Shown: positions 47,982 through 58,418 of the stretch, in pieces
How positions within the stretch are numbered: position 1 is the first letter of the stretch
Layout of the letters: each line of letters opens with the position of its first letter
Origin: Chlorophyllum brunneum
Lineage: Eukaryota > Basidiomycota > Agaricomycetes > Agaricales > Agaricaceae
Reading direction: 5' to 3'
Length of the DNA stretch: 64,000 bases
Assembly (NCBI GenBank): GCA_963576785.1
Contig: OY756143.1
Coordinates: 2,976,001 to 3,040,000, forward strand
Program-made: the position numbers and the translations under genes
Notes under the pieces: generated by a model
What the model saw: the letters and a program-made list of their open reading frames with translations, nothing else
What the model was told of the DNA's origin: nothing
Databases searched by the model: none

Positions 47982-48058
47982 AGTTCCAACCAGCCGAAGA
48001 ATGGGCAATAAATGAATAAATAAATTTTTGTGTGAATTTGCACAAGAGTAACTATCAA

Positions 48059-49307
48059 CTACCGAACTCCAGCTAAAACTCTAAACACCCCATCCTGTCT
48101 TTCTCTAAAGGCCGACAACTTCATCATCCCCAGTGCCAATTCCCCAATTCTATTAGCAAACATCACTGTTCTCTCATCGTCATTTCTTGATTGAGATTGA
48201 ACACCATAGAGTAAAATCCTCTTAACTCTCTCCATTGTAGTTTCCCTTTCTTGTTCCAAATCATCTCCGCGTTGAAGAACTTCCATCGCATATCTATCAT
48301 CACCATCTATAATTTCTCTCCCCTCTTCCCCAATCCCAATCAACTCTCTCATAAACTTTTGTAATTCTTCTGGACATTCATCCACACTCAACGTTGTGCC
48401 CAATACACCAATAACACTTTGAGTTTCGAAATCTATATTTCGAGTTGAGATGTGAAGAATTGATAAAGAGAGAGAAGCAAAGTAAGCTTTTGGTGGATTT
48501 GAAGAGAGGAGAGGCTTTAGTGAGGGTGTGAGGGAGAGTGTGTCTGCGAGAGAGGCGTAGAGGGTTTCGCGGATGAATTCGATTGGGGGGGAGAGGATTG
48601 TAGTTGGTGATGGTGTACGTGATGATGATGGTGTACGTGACGATAAAGAGTGGTGTGATGTAAGTGTAGGCGATTCGGGTTCATAAACCGGTGGAGGCAC
48701 AAACAAAGTCGCGCGTTTCTCACATCTACTCTCTCCCGAATCAAGCGCAGCTTGTAAAGACACAGCATACCTATCCTGAAAAGACCTTCTTTGACTAATT
48801 TCCAAAGCAACCGAACGCAGTTCCGCAGAAATACGATGAAGAGTTGGGTTGAGAGGACTACTGATGGGTGGGAGGTTACATATGAGACGTGCGAGATCGT
48901 GTTGGTGTTCGGGGATTAGGGATTGGATTTTTGGGACATGTTGAGACCATGTTTGGAGGAATGAGATGAATGCGGGAGGACAGTTTTGATAAGATAATTC
49001 CATGTGTTGAGTACCCGCATTTGAGGATTTGGTGGAACGAGGTAGAGGGACTGATGGTGGATTTGTCGTACACCGTAGAGCAGCAAAGTAAAGACACAAC
49101 GCAGGACCTTGTGGGTGGGGATCAGATTCAAGGCAACAAAAGAAGTGATAGAGACGTACCGGTGATCATTAAATCACTTTCAGCGCTACTTAATACATCG
49201 GCATCTAAGAGTCTCTCGAGTTTGGCGTGGGTGAGGGAGGATTTGAGGTAGCTGTGGAAAGCGTCCTGGACGGTTTGTTCGGAGAGAACTTGGGCTGTTG
49301 GAGACAT
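48059..49307 (-). CDS. conserved hypothetical protein of unknown function
   Basis: Two exons on the minus strand: 49307-49160 and 49050-48059. The intron has a GTACGT donor and a CCATCAG acceptor and fits in phase; total 1140 nt, 379 aa. The N-terminus MSPTAQVLSEQTVQDAFHSY and exon 2 (LSYQNCPPAFISFLQTW, IPEHQHDLARLICNLPPISS) look helical. A Ser/Thr/Pro-rich linker follows near residues 160-200, then an acidic helical C-terminal half ending AFRERQDGVFRVLAGVR. There are no transmembrane segments. I do not recognise the family. A decayed copy of its exon 1/exon 2 junction lies at 51215-51480 with the same acceptor, supporting the splice model. Confidence 0.7.
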
Positions 49308-49389
49308 GGTGAGGAGAGGGTGTGTGAAGGATGGGTTATATGAAGACTGCGCCGAGCAGCCTCGATGACGTAATGGCAATGGGGAATAC

Positions 49390-50491
49390 CGTATGCCGGT
49401 GAAATGCCACAAACACAACTGGAGACGTTTTGACATATATGAACAGCTGTCCCTCACCTTCTGATCTTAGGCCCTATCGTGCACTTGATCACTTCTATTA
49501 CCATGCTCTTTCCACCCTTCCACCTGACGTTCTTCCTGATGCAATACGTATTGCAGAGTGCTTCTGTTATGCGTACCTGAGGGATATTAGCCCCATTCCC
49601 ACCCATGTTGGCCATCTCCTTGGTCTCGTCCAAGAAACGTTCTCTAATGCTTTTGGTCACATTCACTGGGCTGTAGTGCAAGACCGTCGAGACATCTCTG
49701 GGAGAAATTATACCCTAGAACACTCGTTCATGGAATTCCTGAAAGATCCCTTACGGTCAAGAGATTTCTCTTTACCACAATCTCCTCTCCTTGGTGTACG
49801 AGCATTCCTCCGGGTCCTCAGTTATTCCCGGAGCCTCTTTACTGCGCTAAAGGCAAAGAAATAGACCCTGGAAAATCCTCGCGAAATCTTGGATGCAGTT
49901 TGGAAACCCATTGTTTCTGCTTTGTTCCGTGTATGGATACTCCCGTTTCCGCCACCTTCTGAAGACGCAACTGTGTTGTACCCCGAGTTTTGCAATTTTG
50001 ATTTTTGTTGTTTGGTATACAGAAGTAATAGAATTCATCCATTAGGTTTCTTCAATGGCTGCATTTGGTGAGTTGTCATGACAAAATGTAAAAACTGTAT
50101 ATTTTTTTGTTGACCGAGTCCTTGAAAGCTGGGTGGGGGTGATTCAATGAATTTTGTTTGCACTGAGCCTGCTGGTTTTGCGGATCCCCAATTTATTGGG
50201 AAGTGTAGAGGATTTGCAGTGCCTTTGGTAAGAGTTGCTTATGCGGGGTTGTGACATTTAATTGATCAATTGTCATAGGAATTGTTACCACCGGGATTGA
50301 CATCAGTGCTATGGCCATCTCCTGGAGCGAAGCAAGAGCCCATTGTTCCCCAATATGCATTACTTGGATTTGAATCTCAAACAGTATTAGTTGTGTTCAT
50401 AGTCTTGGAAAAGCACAGAAAAGGTTATTGGGATGCTTGCATTGGTTCTAGTGTCAATATCTATTCACTTGAGATGCTGGATGACATGTAA
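49390..50491 (+). pseudogene. 3' half of a NACHT-like gene (copy B), one stop and one frameshift
   Basis: Homology to copy A begins abruptly at MPQTQLET (about 49397), where copy A has ESPQAQLEM. A one-base shift follows directly, then LTYMNSCPSPSDLRPYRALD through SRDFSLPQSPLLGVRAFLRV. TAG at 49862-49864 interrupts the frame between KAKK and TLENP. After that YPEFCNFDFCCLVYRSNRIH continues to the donor at about 50069. The last two exons follow (about 50130-50228 and 50280-50491), ending VNIYSLEMLDDM. The 5' half, including the would-be nucleotide-binding region, is absent. It lies head-to-head with the gene at 48059-49307, about 80 bp apart. Confidence 0.8.
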
Positions 50492-51214
50492 TTTGTGATA
50501 GCAAAGGACGCTCCATTTTGGTACTTTCTGACATGTGTTGTTCCTGAACATCCCATCTTGTGCTCTCAATGTTAGCAAAGTAGTGTATTTGTTAGATATA
50601 GAATAAGACAAGTTTGCAATGAACATCAACTAACTGCCTACACTGGTCTAATATTGGTATTATGCTTCAGCAATGGCAGAGTATACATGGAAACTGAGTA
50701 TGCATTATCAGTCATCATATCCATGAGTGAGAAGATGAGGTTTAATTTGTGCACCGGGTATAATAGCTCTACTCCCTACTCCCAGCATGCCTAAATTGAT
50801 TTGAACGTATAGTTGGAGGAGTCAGGAAGAAGTATGCCCAATTTTTTTGATATGCATACAGCCAGATGTAAAGCTCAGCAAGAAGTTTTTTTTAGAAGAT
50901 AACAGATCCAGAACTAGGCAGTCAAAGAATCCTTGGGCTCAGGAATGTCTTTTTACCTAGATCCCAACGAGCCCTGGTATAGTCTTTGAATGAATATGGA
51001 CCATGTAACAAAAATGCAGTTCCGAAATGTTCACTGGGTCAATAGTAATTGCCATGTCCTAGTTTGGGAAGATTAATGGAAAAAAAGTATTATACACTCA
51101 ATATATATATGTCCATCTATAACCCCTAATCTCTGTATTATAACACTGAAAAAACTGCCTTCTAAGTACATGGGTACTATGCAATGACCAAGTATAAAGG
51201 AGTGCTGGTTTATT
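50492..51214. other. AT-rich downstream DNA, duplicated at 52596-52790
   Basis: Bases 50505-50680 correspond to 52596-52770: TGTTGTTCCTGAAC, a TAGCA(A/T)A block followed by TTAGTGTAT, and AACTGCCTACACT occur in both. No gene was seen. Confidence 0.45.
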
Positions 51215-51480
51215 ATGTCCATAGTCCCATTGGATAATCACCTGCATTGGAAGATTTGGGGGAATGGGGAGGAGAGACTGGTGGTTAACTTGTGGTCCAA
51301 CCTTAGAGTGGCAGAATAGAGATAAAATGCTGGACTTTCTGGATTGAACTAAGTCAGGAAGGAGGGTAAGAAGTGATAGAAATGTACCAGTGCTGACCAG
51401 GGTGATATCTAAAAATATCTCTAATTTGATGAGTGTGAGTGAGGTGAACATGGAAGGGAGTACTGAGGTGGCTGTGCTAT
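51215..51480 (-). pseudogene. fragment of the 48059-49307 gene (exon 1/2 junction)
   Basis: On the minus strand, CTCATCAAATTAGAGATATT through the intron to CCACCAGTCTCTCCTCCCCA aligns with 49230-49040 of the intact gene, including the donor (GTACATTTCTATCACTTCT against GTACGTCTCTATCACTTCT). The frame is broken. Together with 52262-52595 it is a second, more decayed copy of the 48.9-50.7 kb unit. Confidence 0.65.
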
Positions 51481-51699
51481 TGTCTTCAGACCCAAGATAG
51501 CAATCTCACTATATGCTGCAACTACACCTATTCTATGCACAAACATACACTATCACCAAACATTTTGTCTGCACACATTAGCAATACAGTTCTATACACC
51601 TCCCTCGGTGACTGGTACTATCTCCTGTCAATGATCATTGTAGATAGATAGATAGGCTCTATTGCACTCGACTTGCATATCATTGAGAGGACCAGAGGA

Positions 51700-52100
51700 A
51701 GAGTGCTACTATCAATGGGCTATGCTGGGATGGTATGTTTGCTTCTTCAGCAGGTATTGCATTATCACCAGTGATAACTGAGTGTATAGTAGTTTTATTT
51801 TCTCATCCTGATTGTATCCACAATAGGGATAAACACCTTGACTCAAGGATGCCAAAACAAATTGTGTGACCTGGCCCACAAGGTCTTAACTACACTTACT
51901 CAGAACAAGATTCATCATGTAGATACTCCTGATACAGAACTTGATGAAGAATAGTAACCTGCCCAGCCTTCATGAGATATGGTGTACGTGGTTAGGCAAG
52001 GTTACCTTGACACTAATATCTTCTAACACAATCCCTTCATGTGAGATCCCTCATCTGTTGTGACATTCAAGTAAATCTTTTACCCCACCATCTGTTACAT
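51700..52100. repeat. dispersed duplicate (partner 61430-61830)
   Basis: Shared blocks with 61430-61830, in the same order and orientation: TTGCTTCTTCAG, ACTGA(G/A)TG, TAGTTTTATTT, CACCTTGACT(C/G)AAGGATGCCAAA, a GATTCAT block and TTACCTACC/TAACCTGCC. No coding content. The copia element lies between the two copies. Confidence 0.55.
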
Positions 52101-52261
52101 ACAAGTCAAGAATTCTTGAGGTTTGATTATGGTTGTGGTGGTAGAAGGTGATGATAACTGATGACACTGTTAATAGTTTGTTAACTTTCTCTAATGGCTC
52201 CATTCAGTGAGTACCATATAGCATGTCAACTCATAGACACTGTTAACTAACTGACTATAAG

Positions 52262-52595
52262 CCGGGCCAGGATGATTCGCCAAATCTTGTTCATACTGAA
52301 CCTGCCGGCATTGCAGATTGCTGGTTTATTGAGAAGTGTAGAAGATTTTTGATGCTTTTAGTAAGTGTCTCCTATATAGACCTTGAATTTCCCTGATCAA
52401 TTATCACAGGAAGTTCAATTCAAAATACCACTGGGAGGGTTATCATGGCTGTAGTCTACTGGAGCTAACAGCATAATTCTTCTACTTGGCTTTGAAATCC
52501 CAAACAGTCTTAGTCCTCTTAAGACACCTAAAGGATGACCTCTTTCTGGGTTCTGTTGATATCTATTTGCTTGAGATGCTTGACAACATGTAATT
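52262..52595 (+). pseudogene. last two exons of a NACHT-like gene (copy B')
   Basis: GGGCCAGGATGATTCGCCAA gives GQDDSPNLVHTEPAGI, matching GKNDSPNLVRTAPANR in copy A. A GTAAGTG...ATCACAG intron follows, then remains of the final exon (LLLGFEIPNSLS against LLGFGVKTVLVL) and TTGAGATGCTTGACAACATG at the stop position. Several stops occur in between. It is the partner of 50130-50491. Confidence 0.7.
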
Positions 52596-54018
52596 TGGTT
52601 GTAGGATTCTACTCCTCTATGCTTTTCCTTAAATCCCTTCCATCAGATGTTGTTCCTGAACCTCTCATGTTGTGTCCCCCTCAACATTAGCATACAATTA
52701 GTGTATTGTTGAAAATAGATAAAGAGGGCTTCAAAATGAAACCTAAACACATAAGCAACTGCCTACACTAGGGTATGTCATTGTTTCATTTCTGCAACTC
52801 GCCACCACTGCACCTCCCCATTCATGCTATCATCACATCCAGGGTACACCTTAGAGCAATAATCATCCTAACTCATTGTATCCCAATGAGTTGCAAATTT
52901 TTTCCCTTTGGATTACTGACAGGGCAGACTTGTATGACAAGTGTAGTCTCCTGTTGTTGTGATGTTGCAAGTTTGAATACAGAGGATGGATCATGTACTG
53001 ATGTCAAGATCTTGGTCAACAGATACACAAACATGTCAAAGAATATCATCCTAGGTCTTGACTCTCCCTCCTTCATCTGACTCATAATCCTAAGCTTGCA
53101 ATTTGAGCAGAACCATGAACAACACATATGGTGATGTACATTTGGATCTTTCTGCACAAGGACCCAGCTAATCTGTCATGGAGGCTACATTTGAAACGTG
53201 TTCTTGAGGTCTGAGTTGGGATGTTGTCGATGGTACAGAATTGTCATCGACCAGCCTGAAAGTTTCCGACACAGAAAGCTGATAATGTTGCCATATGCCA
53301 CCCAGTTTATATAGGAACACATGTTGGAAACACCATTCTCTAGGATTCTCTCAGTGACTGGTACTACCTCCTATCATAGCCAGATAGGTTCTGATGTGTT
53401 ATTGAGTAGAATAGATTTGAGGTTCAACTTGCCCATAATCAGCACATCCCCTCTCTTCTCAACCTCTACATATATTTATGCCTCTGTCCTGGTGCCTTGG
53501 CTCCCCTCCCATTCCAATGCTGGCCTGATGTTATCAAACTTCTCAAATTGATTATCGAAGTAACTTAATCTCATCTCTATTCTGACTCAATTCTTCCAAA
53601 TCTCTAGAAATGACCATATTTCCCAGCACAGAATCCCATTTTGGTTTAACCATTGATTAGTGCCCACAAGAGATCAAGCCATCGGAGCAGGGCCGCCAAT
53701 TAATCAGTTAAGATTAGTTCCAGATAGTAGTGGCTGTATATTGAGTGTCGTTATTACTTGCTTGCCTACACCACACAGAACCTGATAGATCCGGGCCTAC
53801 CAGCTTGCACGTAAACCTACACTGGCAATCCAGCCATACGCTGGAGCTGGGCCCATTCTATGCACACATGCTGTCATAAAACTGGTATTACCTCCCATTA
53901 GTGATTCTTATGGTTAACATGTCTGAATTTCTATCTGAAAAACCATAGTCCCAAGACCAGAAGCCCATTTTCAGTTTATATCTCAACTCACAAAAATATA
54001 TTTGAACTTGCGTATGGT
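52596..54018. other. AT-rich duplicated intergenic DNA, no gene
   Basis: The motif GACTGGTACTA(T/C)CTCCT occurs at about 51613 and 53355, with a weaker version at 53880 (ACTGGTATTACCTCCC), showing further internal duplication. The frames 52775-53080 and 52873-53157 overlap antisense and carry no motif. The stretch ends at the copia target-site duplication. Confidence 0.4.
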
Positions 54019-54023
54019 GCATC
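54019..54023. other. target-site duplication, left (GCATC)
   Basis: GCATC directly precedes the left LTR and is repeated at 61385-61389 directly after the right LTR, as expected for a 5-bp staggered cut by a copia integrase. Confidence 0.95.
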
Positions 54024-54595
54024 TGTTGAGGAAACGACCGTAACGAGTTGTTTGCTGGGGGCAGCAGTAAACGCAGTGGGAGAGAACGTAGGGTCTACTC
54101 ACCGAGATAATAAGCTTCTATCTGATACCTGTAGTAAGGTAGTTCGGATAGACAGATATTATTTATGAAGCGGTTAACGTCAGTTAAGTAGAGATCAAAG
54201 TCGATTAAATCGATTGAGGTGTTGTACTCAAAGAGATAGGCAATTGTGAAGAAGTTGTTCGATTGAACAAGATGCAGAACTTAGGTCTGCTACATGGGGT
54301 TTATATACATATTGTAACATAGACGAGTCATACTACATAAAATACTAGCATTGCATGGATTGTTCCTTATGACTCCTTTTAACTGCGGTGTAGTGCCTGC
54401 GGAGTACTGCGGAACGTAGTATCTAGTCATTGGTACTATGTAGAATAATCTATCAAGTACTTATGACTCTCATCGTATGCAGAGCAACTCATAGGAAGTT
54501 ACTACGGAATAAAGTTACTGGAAAGTAACGGATCAGTCTATTATTATCATAATGACTTCATAGTCTATTTCTAGAATATATCCGAAACTTCAACA
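54024..54595 (-). repeat. 3' LTR of the copia element
   Basis: 572 bp, beginning TGTTGAGG and ending CTTCAACA on the plus strand. It is the 3' LTR relative to the element's own transcription. It differs from the other LTR at five sites, all transitions. Confidence 0.96.
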
Positions 54596-54606
54596 CTCCT
54601 CCTTGC
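54596..54606 (-). other. polypurine tract
   Basis: On the minus strand, GCAAGGAGGAG abuts the 3' LTR directly. This is the expected position and composition of the plus-strand primer site. Confidence 0.8.
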
Positions 54607-54629
54607 TCTGTATTGATATAGAGTTTTAA

Positions 54630-57600
54630 TTACTCAAATGTCAAGCCAAGGCAAGGTCGGAATAGATTGAATTTAATTTTGTCTAAATTCTTTGTGAGAA
54701 TATCGGCAGGATTTTCAGTGCCTTTCACAGAGAATATTTCAATCTTTCCGTCTTCTACCAAATCATGGATGTAATGGTATTTGACGTCGACGTGTTTTGA
54801 TTGTTTTTCTGTTACTGGATTCTTGGCCCAAAATATTGAACCCTCATTATCACCGAAGAGATATGGGGCTAATGATTGGATACCAATTTCTTCCAACAAA
54901 TTGACAGTCCAAACGAGTTGTCGACTGCAATCTGACAAAGCCATATATTTGGCTTCAGTGGAAGATAATGCAACAGTTTTCTGTTTCCTACTTAACCAAG
55001 TGATAGCTCCGCTGGCTAACAAACAGAAATATCCAGTTACAGATTTACGACTAATTGGATCACCAGCCCAATCAGAGTTGGAAAAGGCATTCAGGCCTTG
55101 CATAGAACTTCCATTATAGCCAATTCTATATTTGCGAGTAGCATTAAGATACTTTAGCAAATGTAAGCCTGCATTATAATGCGCTTTAGTGGGATTGGTC
55201 ATATGTTGTGATAATTTGACAGTGGCGAAAGCTATGTTGGGCTGACTGCCTATCATCAGATACATAACTGATCCTACTAATTGTTGATACCTCTTTATGA
55301 AGTCAGGTGTCGCTTTTCCTGTATTGGATTCGAAGATAAATCCATTCGGTAATGGTATTTCTTCCTTTCCAATTATATTAAATCGATCAAGTACTTTTCC
55401 TAGATAATCCATTTGGTCTAGGGTGATTGATCGGTTTATAGGATTTCGCGAAATTTTCATACCAAGAAACTCTTTGGTTGGACCAAGGTCTTGGCATTCC
55501 CATTTCTTCATAAAGAGTGCTCGCTTCTCATGTAGAAGTCTAGAGCCTCTAATTCCGACAAACATTGAGTCATCTACATAGACCAGAGCTATAATAAGCT
55601 CTTTGGTTTCAGGGTCGTAGTAATAATAGACTCCAGCATCTAGTTTGGATCGGACAAATCCTAGGTCGGTTATTGACTTAGTCAATTCCTTCCACTATTG
55701 TCGTCCAGATTGCTTTAATCCATAAATGGCTCAGTTTAATTTCCAAACCAGATTACCACGACCTGTATTGAAACCTTCTGGAAGTTCCATATAGAGTTCT
55801 TCATCCAGTTTTCCGTAGAGATAAGCAGTTTTAACATCTAAACTGAGCATCTCCCAATCGTTGAGGGCAGCGACTGCAAATATGAGTCGTGCTGTCTCAT
55901 AACAGACTACTGGTGAAAATAGTTCATCGTAATCGATTCCTTCTATCTGAGAGAATCCTTTTGCTACTAGTCGAGCATGGTATCGACCATCTGATTTGGG
56001 TGTAAAGACCCATCTATTTTTGACAGCTTTTCTTCCAGGTGGAAGTTTAGCTAATTCATAAACATGTCTTTCTTTGAGTGAATTTAACTCTTCCAAGCAC
56101 GCTTTCCACCATTTAGATTTCTCTTCTGATGGTAGTCGATTTAGATCCTTGAAAGAAATAGGAACTAATGGTGATTCGACTTTTTGAGCGCACAGATAAT
56201 CGATCATCCCTACTCCTTCTTCTCTGCATAAGTCTTCTAATGTAGAAGCTTCATGCTGAGAACGTCTATCAATTATTCCAGGTTTGGAAGCCTTTGATCG
56301 AATTTGTCTAACCAGTCTACTTGTAGAACTTGTTAATTTCGACTTAGGAGGTTGGAACATCTCATAGTCCTGGAGTATTTTGGTCGGATGCTTTGTAGAA
56401 CCATAGAAGTTTCCTGGACGTTCAGGTACTTTTCTGGTTCTTTGCAGTCTCTGAGGTATTTCAGGAACCGGTATTTGATCCGAGTGACCTCGGAGTACAG
56501 AAGGACCAGTATCCCGATCATCTTCGACAGGGGTATAGGGTATGAATGGTTGTACATCCGGATCATCTCTTTGAGAAGGCGGATGGTTTGGACCTTCAGG
56601 GTGATTAGGTGGATCAGCATATAATAATCCATCACTGTCATTGTCTTCTGGTATTTGTGCTTCTCTTGGTGGAGAGAGAATATTTTGCACAATACCATCC
56701 CACTCCTCCTGAACATCGGTATCAATATTTGGTGCTTTTCCCTTTCCTTTATTCTTTTTAGGTTCAGGGAAAGGAGTTGGAATTCGTCCATGTACAGATC
56801 TATAAGTTCTATCTTCCGGAGAACTTCCGGTAGAAGTTCGGGGAATAGGACTTGGTGATTTATCAATAGGTAAACCAGTAGATAGATCTGGAGCATGGAA
56901 GACAATAACTTCCGAAGGTATACTTCGAGAAGTAGAAGATGATGGTTGGTTCATCCGTTCTTCTCGCTTCTTCCCAACACATTTAGGGAAGTGTTCTTCG
57001 CTGAATACGGCTGTTGGAGATGTATAGATTACATTTCCATTTAGGTGCCTCATGAAACGATAATTTTTCCTGTCTGATGTCCAACCAAGGAAAATCATGA
57101 GTTCTGACTTCGCTGTCAGTTTATTGTCTCTTATCTCTTTTGGGAGAAAGACATAAGCACCGCAGCCAAAGACTCTCTCTTTGGAGATGTCTGGAATCTT
57201 CTGATTCAACACTTCATAAGGTGTTTTCCACATGAGCCGTGATACCGGTGTTTTATTATAGATATGTATTGCATGATCTATAGAAAACTCCCACCAACCA
57301 TCAGGAATACAAGCATGATGCCGCATGGCTTCTGCTTTATCCATTAGGGTTCGGTTCAAGCGTTCCGCTCCACCATTTTGTTGGTGTATGTGCAGTGCAC
57401 TAGTCTCATGTATAATCCCTAATGAGCGCAAATGAGATTGCAACTCGTCAGTTGCATACTCTCCTCCTCTATCAGTGCAGAGATATTTTAATTTAGTCTC
57501 GTATTGAGTCTGAATTAAGGCAATGAAATTTTTCATTTCTTCTGCTGCTTCTGATTTCTTATGGAGGAAGCGAATCCATCCATGAGAGGAAAAGTCGTCC

Positions 57601-58346
57601 ATTATGGTCATGACCCATTCAAATTTATGGTAAGAAAGAATCGGAAGTTCAACTAAATCCGAGTGTATTCTTTCGAATGGACGCTTTGCGCGTATAGGGT
57701 TCTCTTTAAAGGGTTTCTGGTGCATCTTTCCCTTGGCACAACCATCACAGACTGGTTTTTGCTCGGGGATCCGCACCGGAGTAAACCCAATCGTATTTTT
57801 CTCAAAGTGATTGAGGATACGATTAGAGGGATGTCCTAATCTCGCATGTACAACTTTGTAGCCAACGATCGGATCCGCAGTCATAGCTGCTTGTTCTGAG
57901 TGTACAATTTTTGTATTAACAAAATGTAAAGTAGTGTTGCGACTTGCTGAAGGATATGCTTGAAGAATAGCATTTCCTTCGCTATCAACTACTACTGATT
58001 CGTTGGCATCTGTTCTAACAGTTTTGCCATCTTGGCATAACTGTCCCACTGACATTAGTCGTTCAGAGGTTCCTTTCAAAAGGAAGACTGGATATATTAA
58101 TATCTGCGTTGGTTGAATGCTGTCAGTCTTCCCATTATAGACTCTATGCTTAAGCATAACTGCACCAAGACCAACCGCATTAAGGTAGGGGCTTTGTGCT
58201 CCTACAGTCTTAATTGGGATCGAAACTTCGAGTTCTTCGAAGTTAATGAAGTCTTCCGCATAAGGGGTGTAATGACATGATGCCCCTGAGTCTAATAACC
58301 ATACGTCACTATATTCTTCTAGTGGCGTTATGCTTTGATCATTGCT
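54630..58346 (-). pseudogene. pol: copia pol: protease, integrase, reverse transcriptase, RNase H (two nonsense codons)
   Basis: The open frame starts after the TGA at 58349-58347. The protease has WLLDSGASCHYTP. The integrase has the zinc-binding HARLGHPSN...H...CDGC pattern and acidic residues in HSDLVE, CTDRGGEYA and NGGAERLNRT. The reverse transcriptase runs through NRWVFTPKSDG, DVKTAYLYGKL and the catalytic ALVYVDDSMFVG. RNase H includes GYFCLLASGAITWLSRKQKT, LSSTEAKYMALSD and ADILTKNL. Between NLVWKLN and ELTKSI the frame reads through TGA (55733-55731) and TAG (55697-55695) with an unbroken IYGLKQSGRQ between them. Both stops are explained by single C-to-T or G-to-A changes. An Arg/Pro/Ser-rich spacer separates integrase and reverse transcriptase. 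Confidence 0.93.
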
Positions 58347-58418
58347 TCATGATCGAGATCTAAATTGATCCGGTACTCTTAAATACTGATCAGGCATGCG
58401 CGTGGAGAAACAAGAAAA

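Noticed and set aside
48517..48810. His-rich minus-strand frame
   Set aside because: It is a shifted reading of the Ser/Thr/Pro linker of the 48059-49307 gene; the ACCATCAT-type repeats give His in this frame.
56333..56905. 190-codon minus-strand frame inside copia pol
   Set aside because: It is an alternative frame of the integrase-reverse transcriptase spacer; the main frame is pol.
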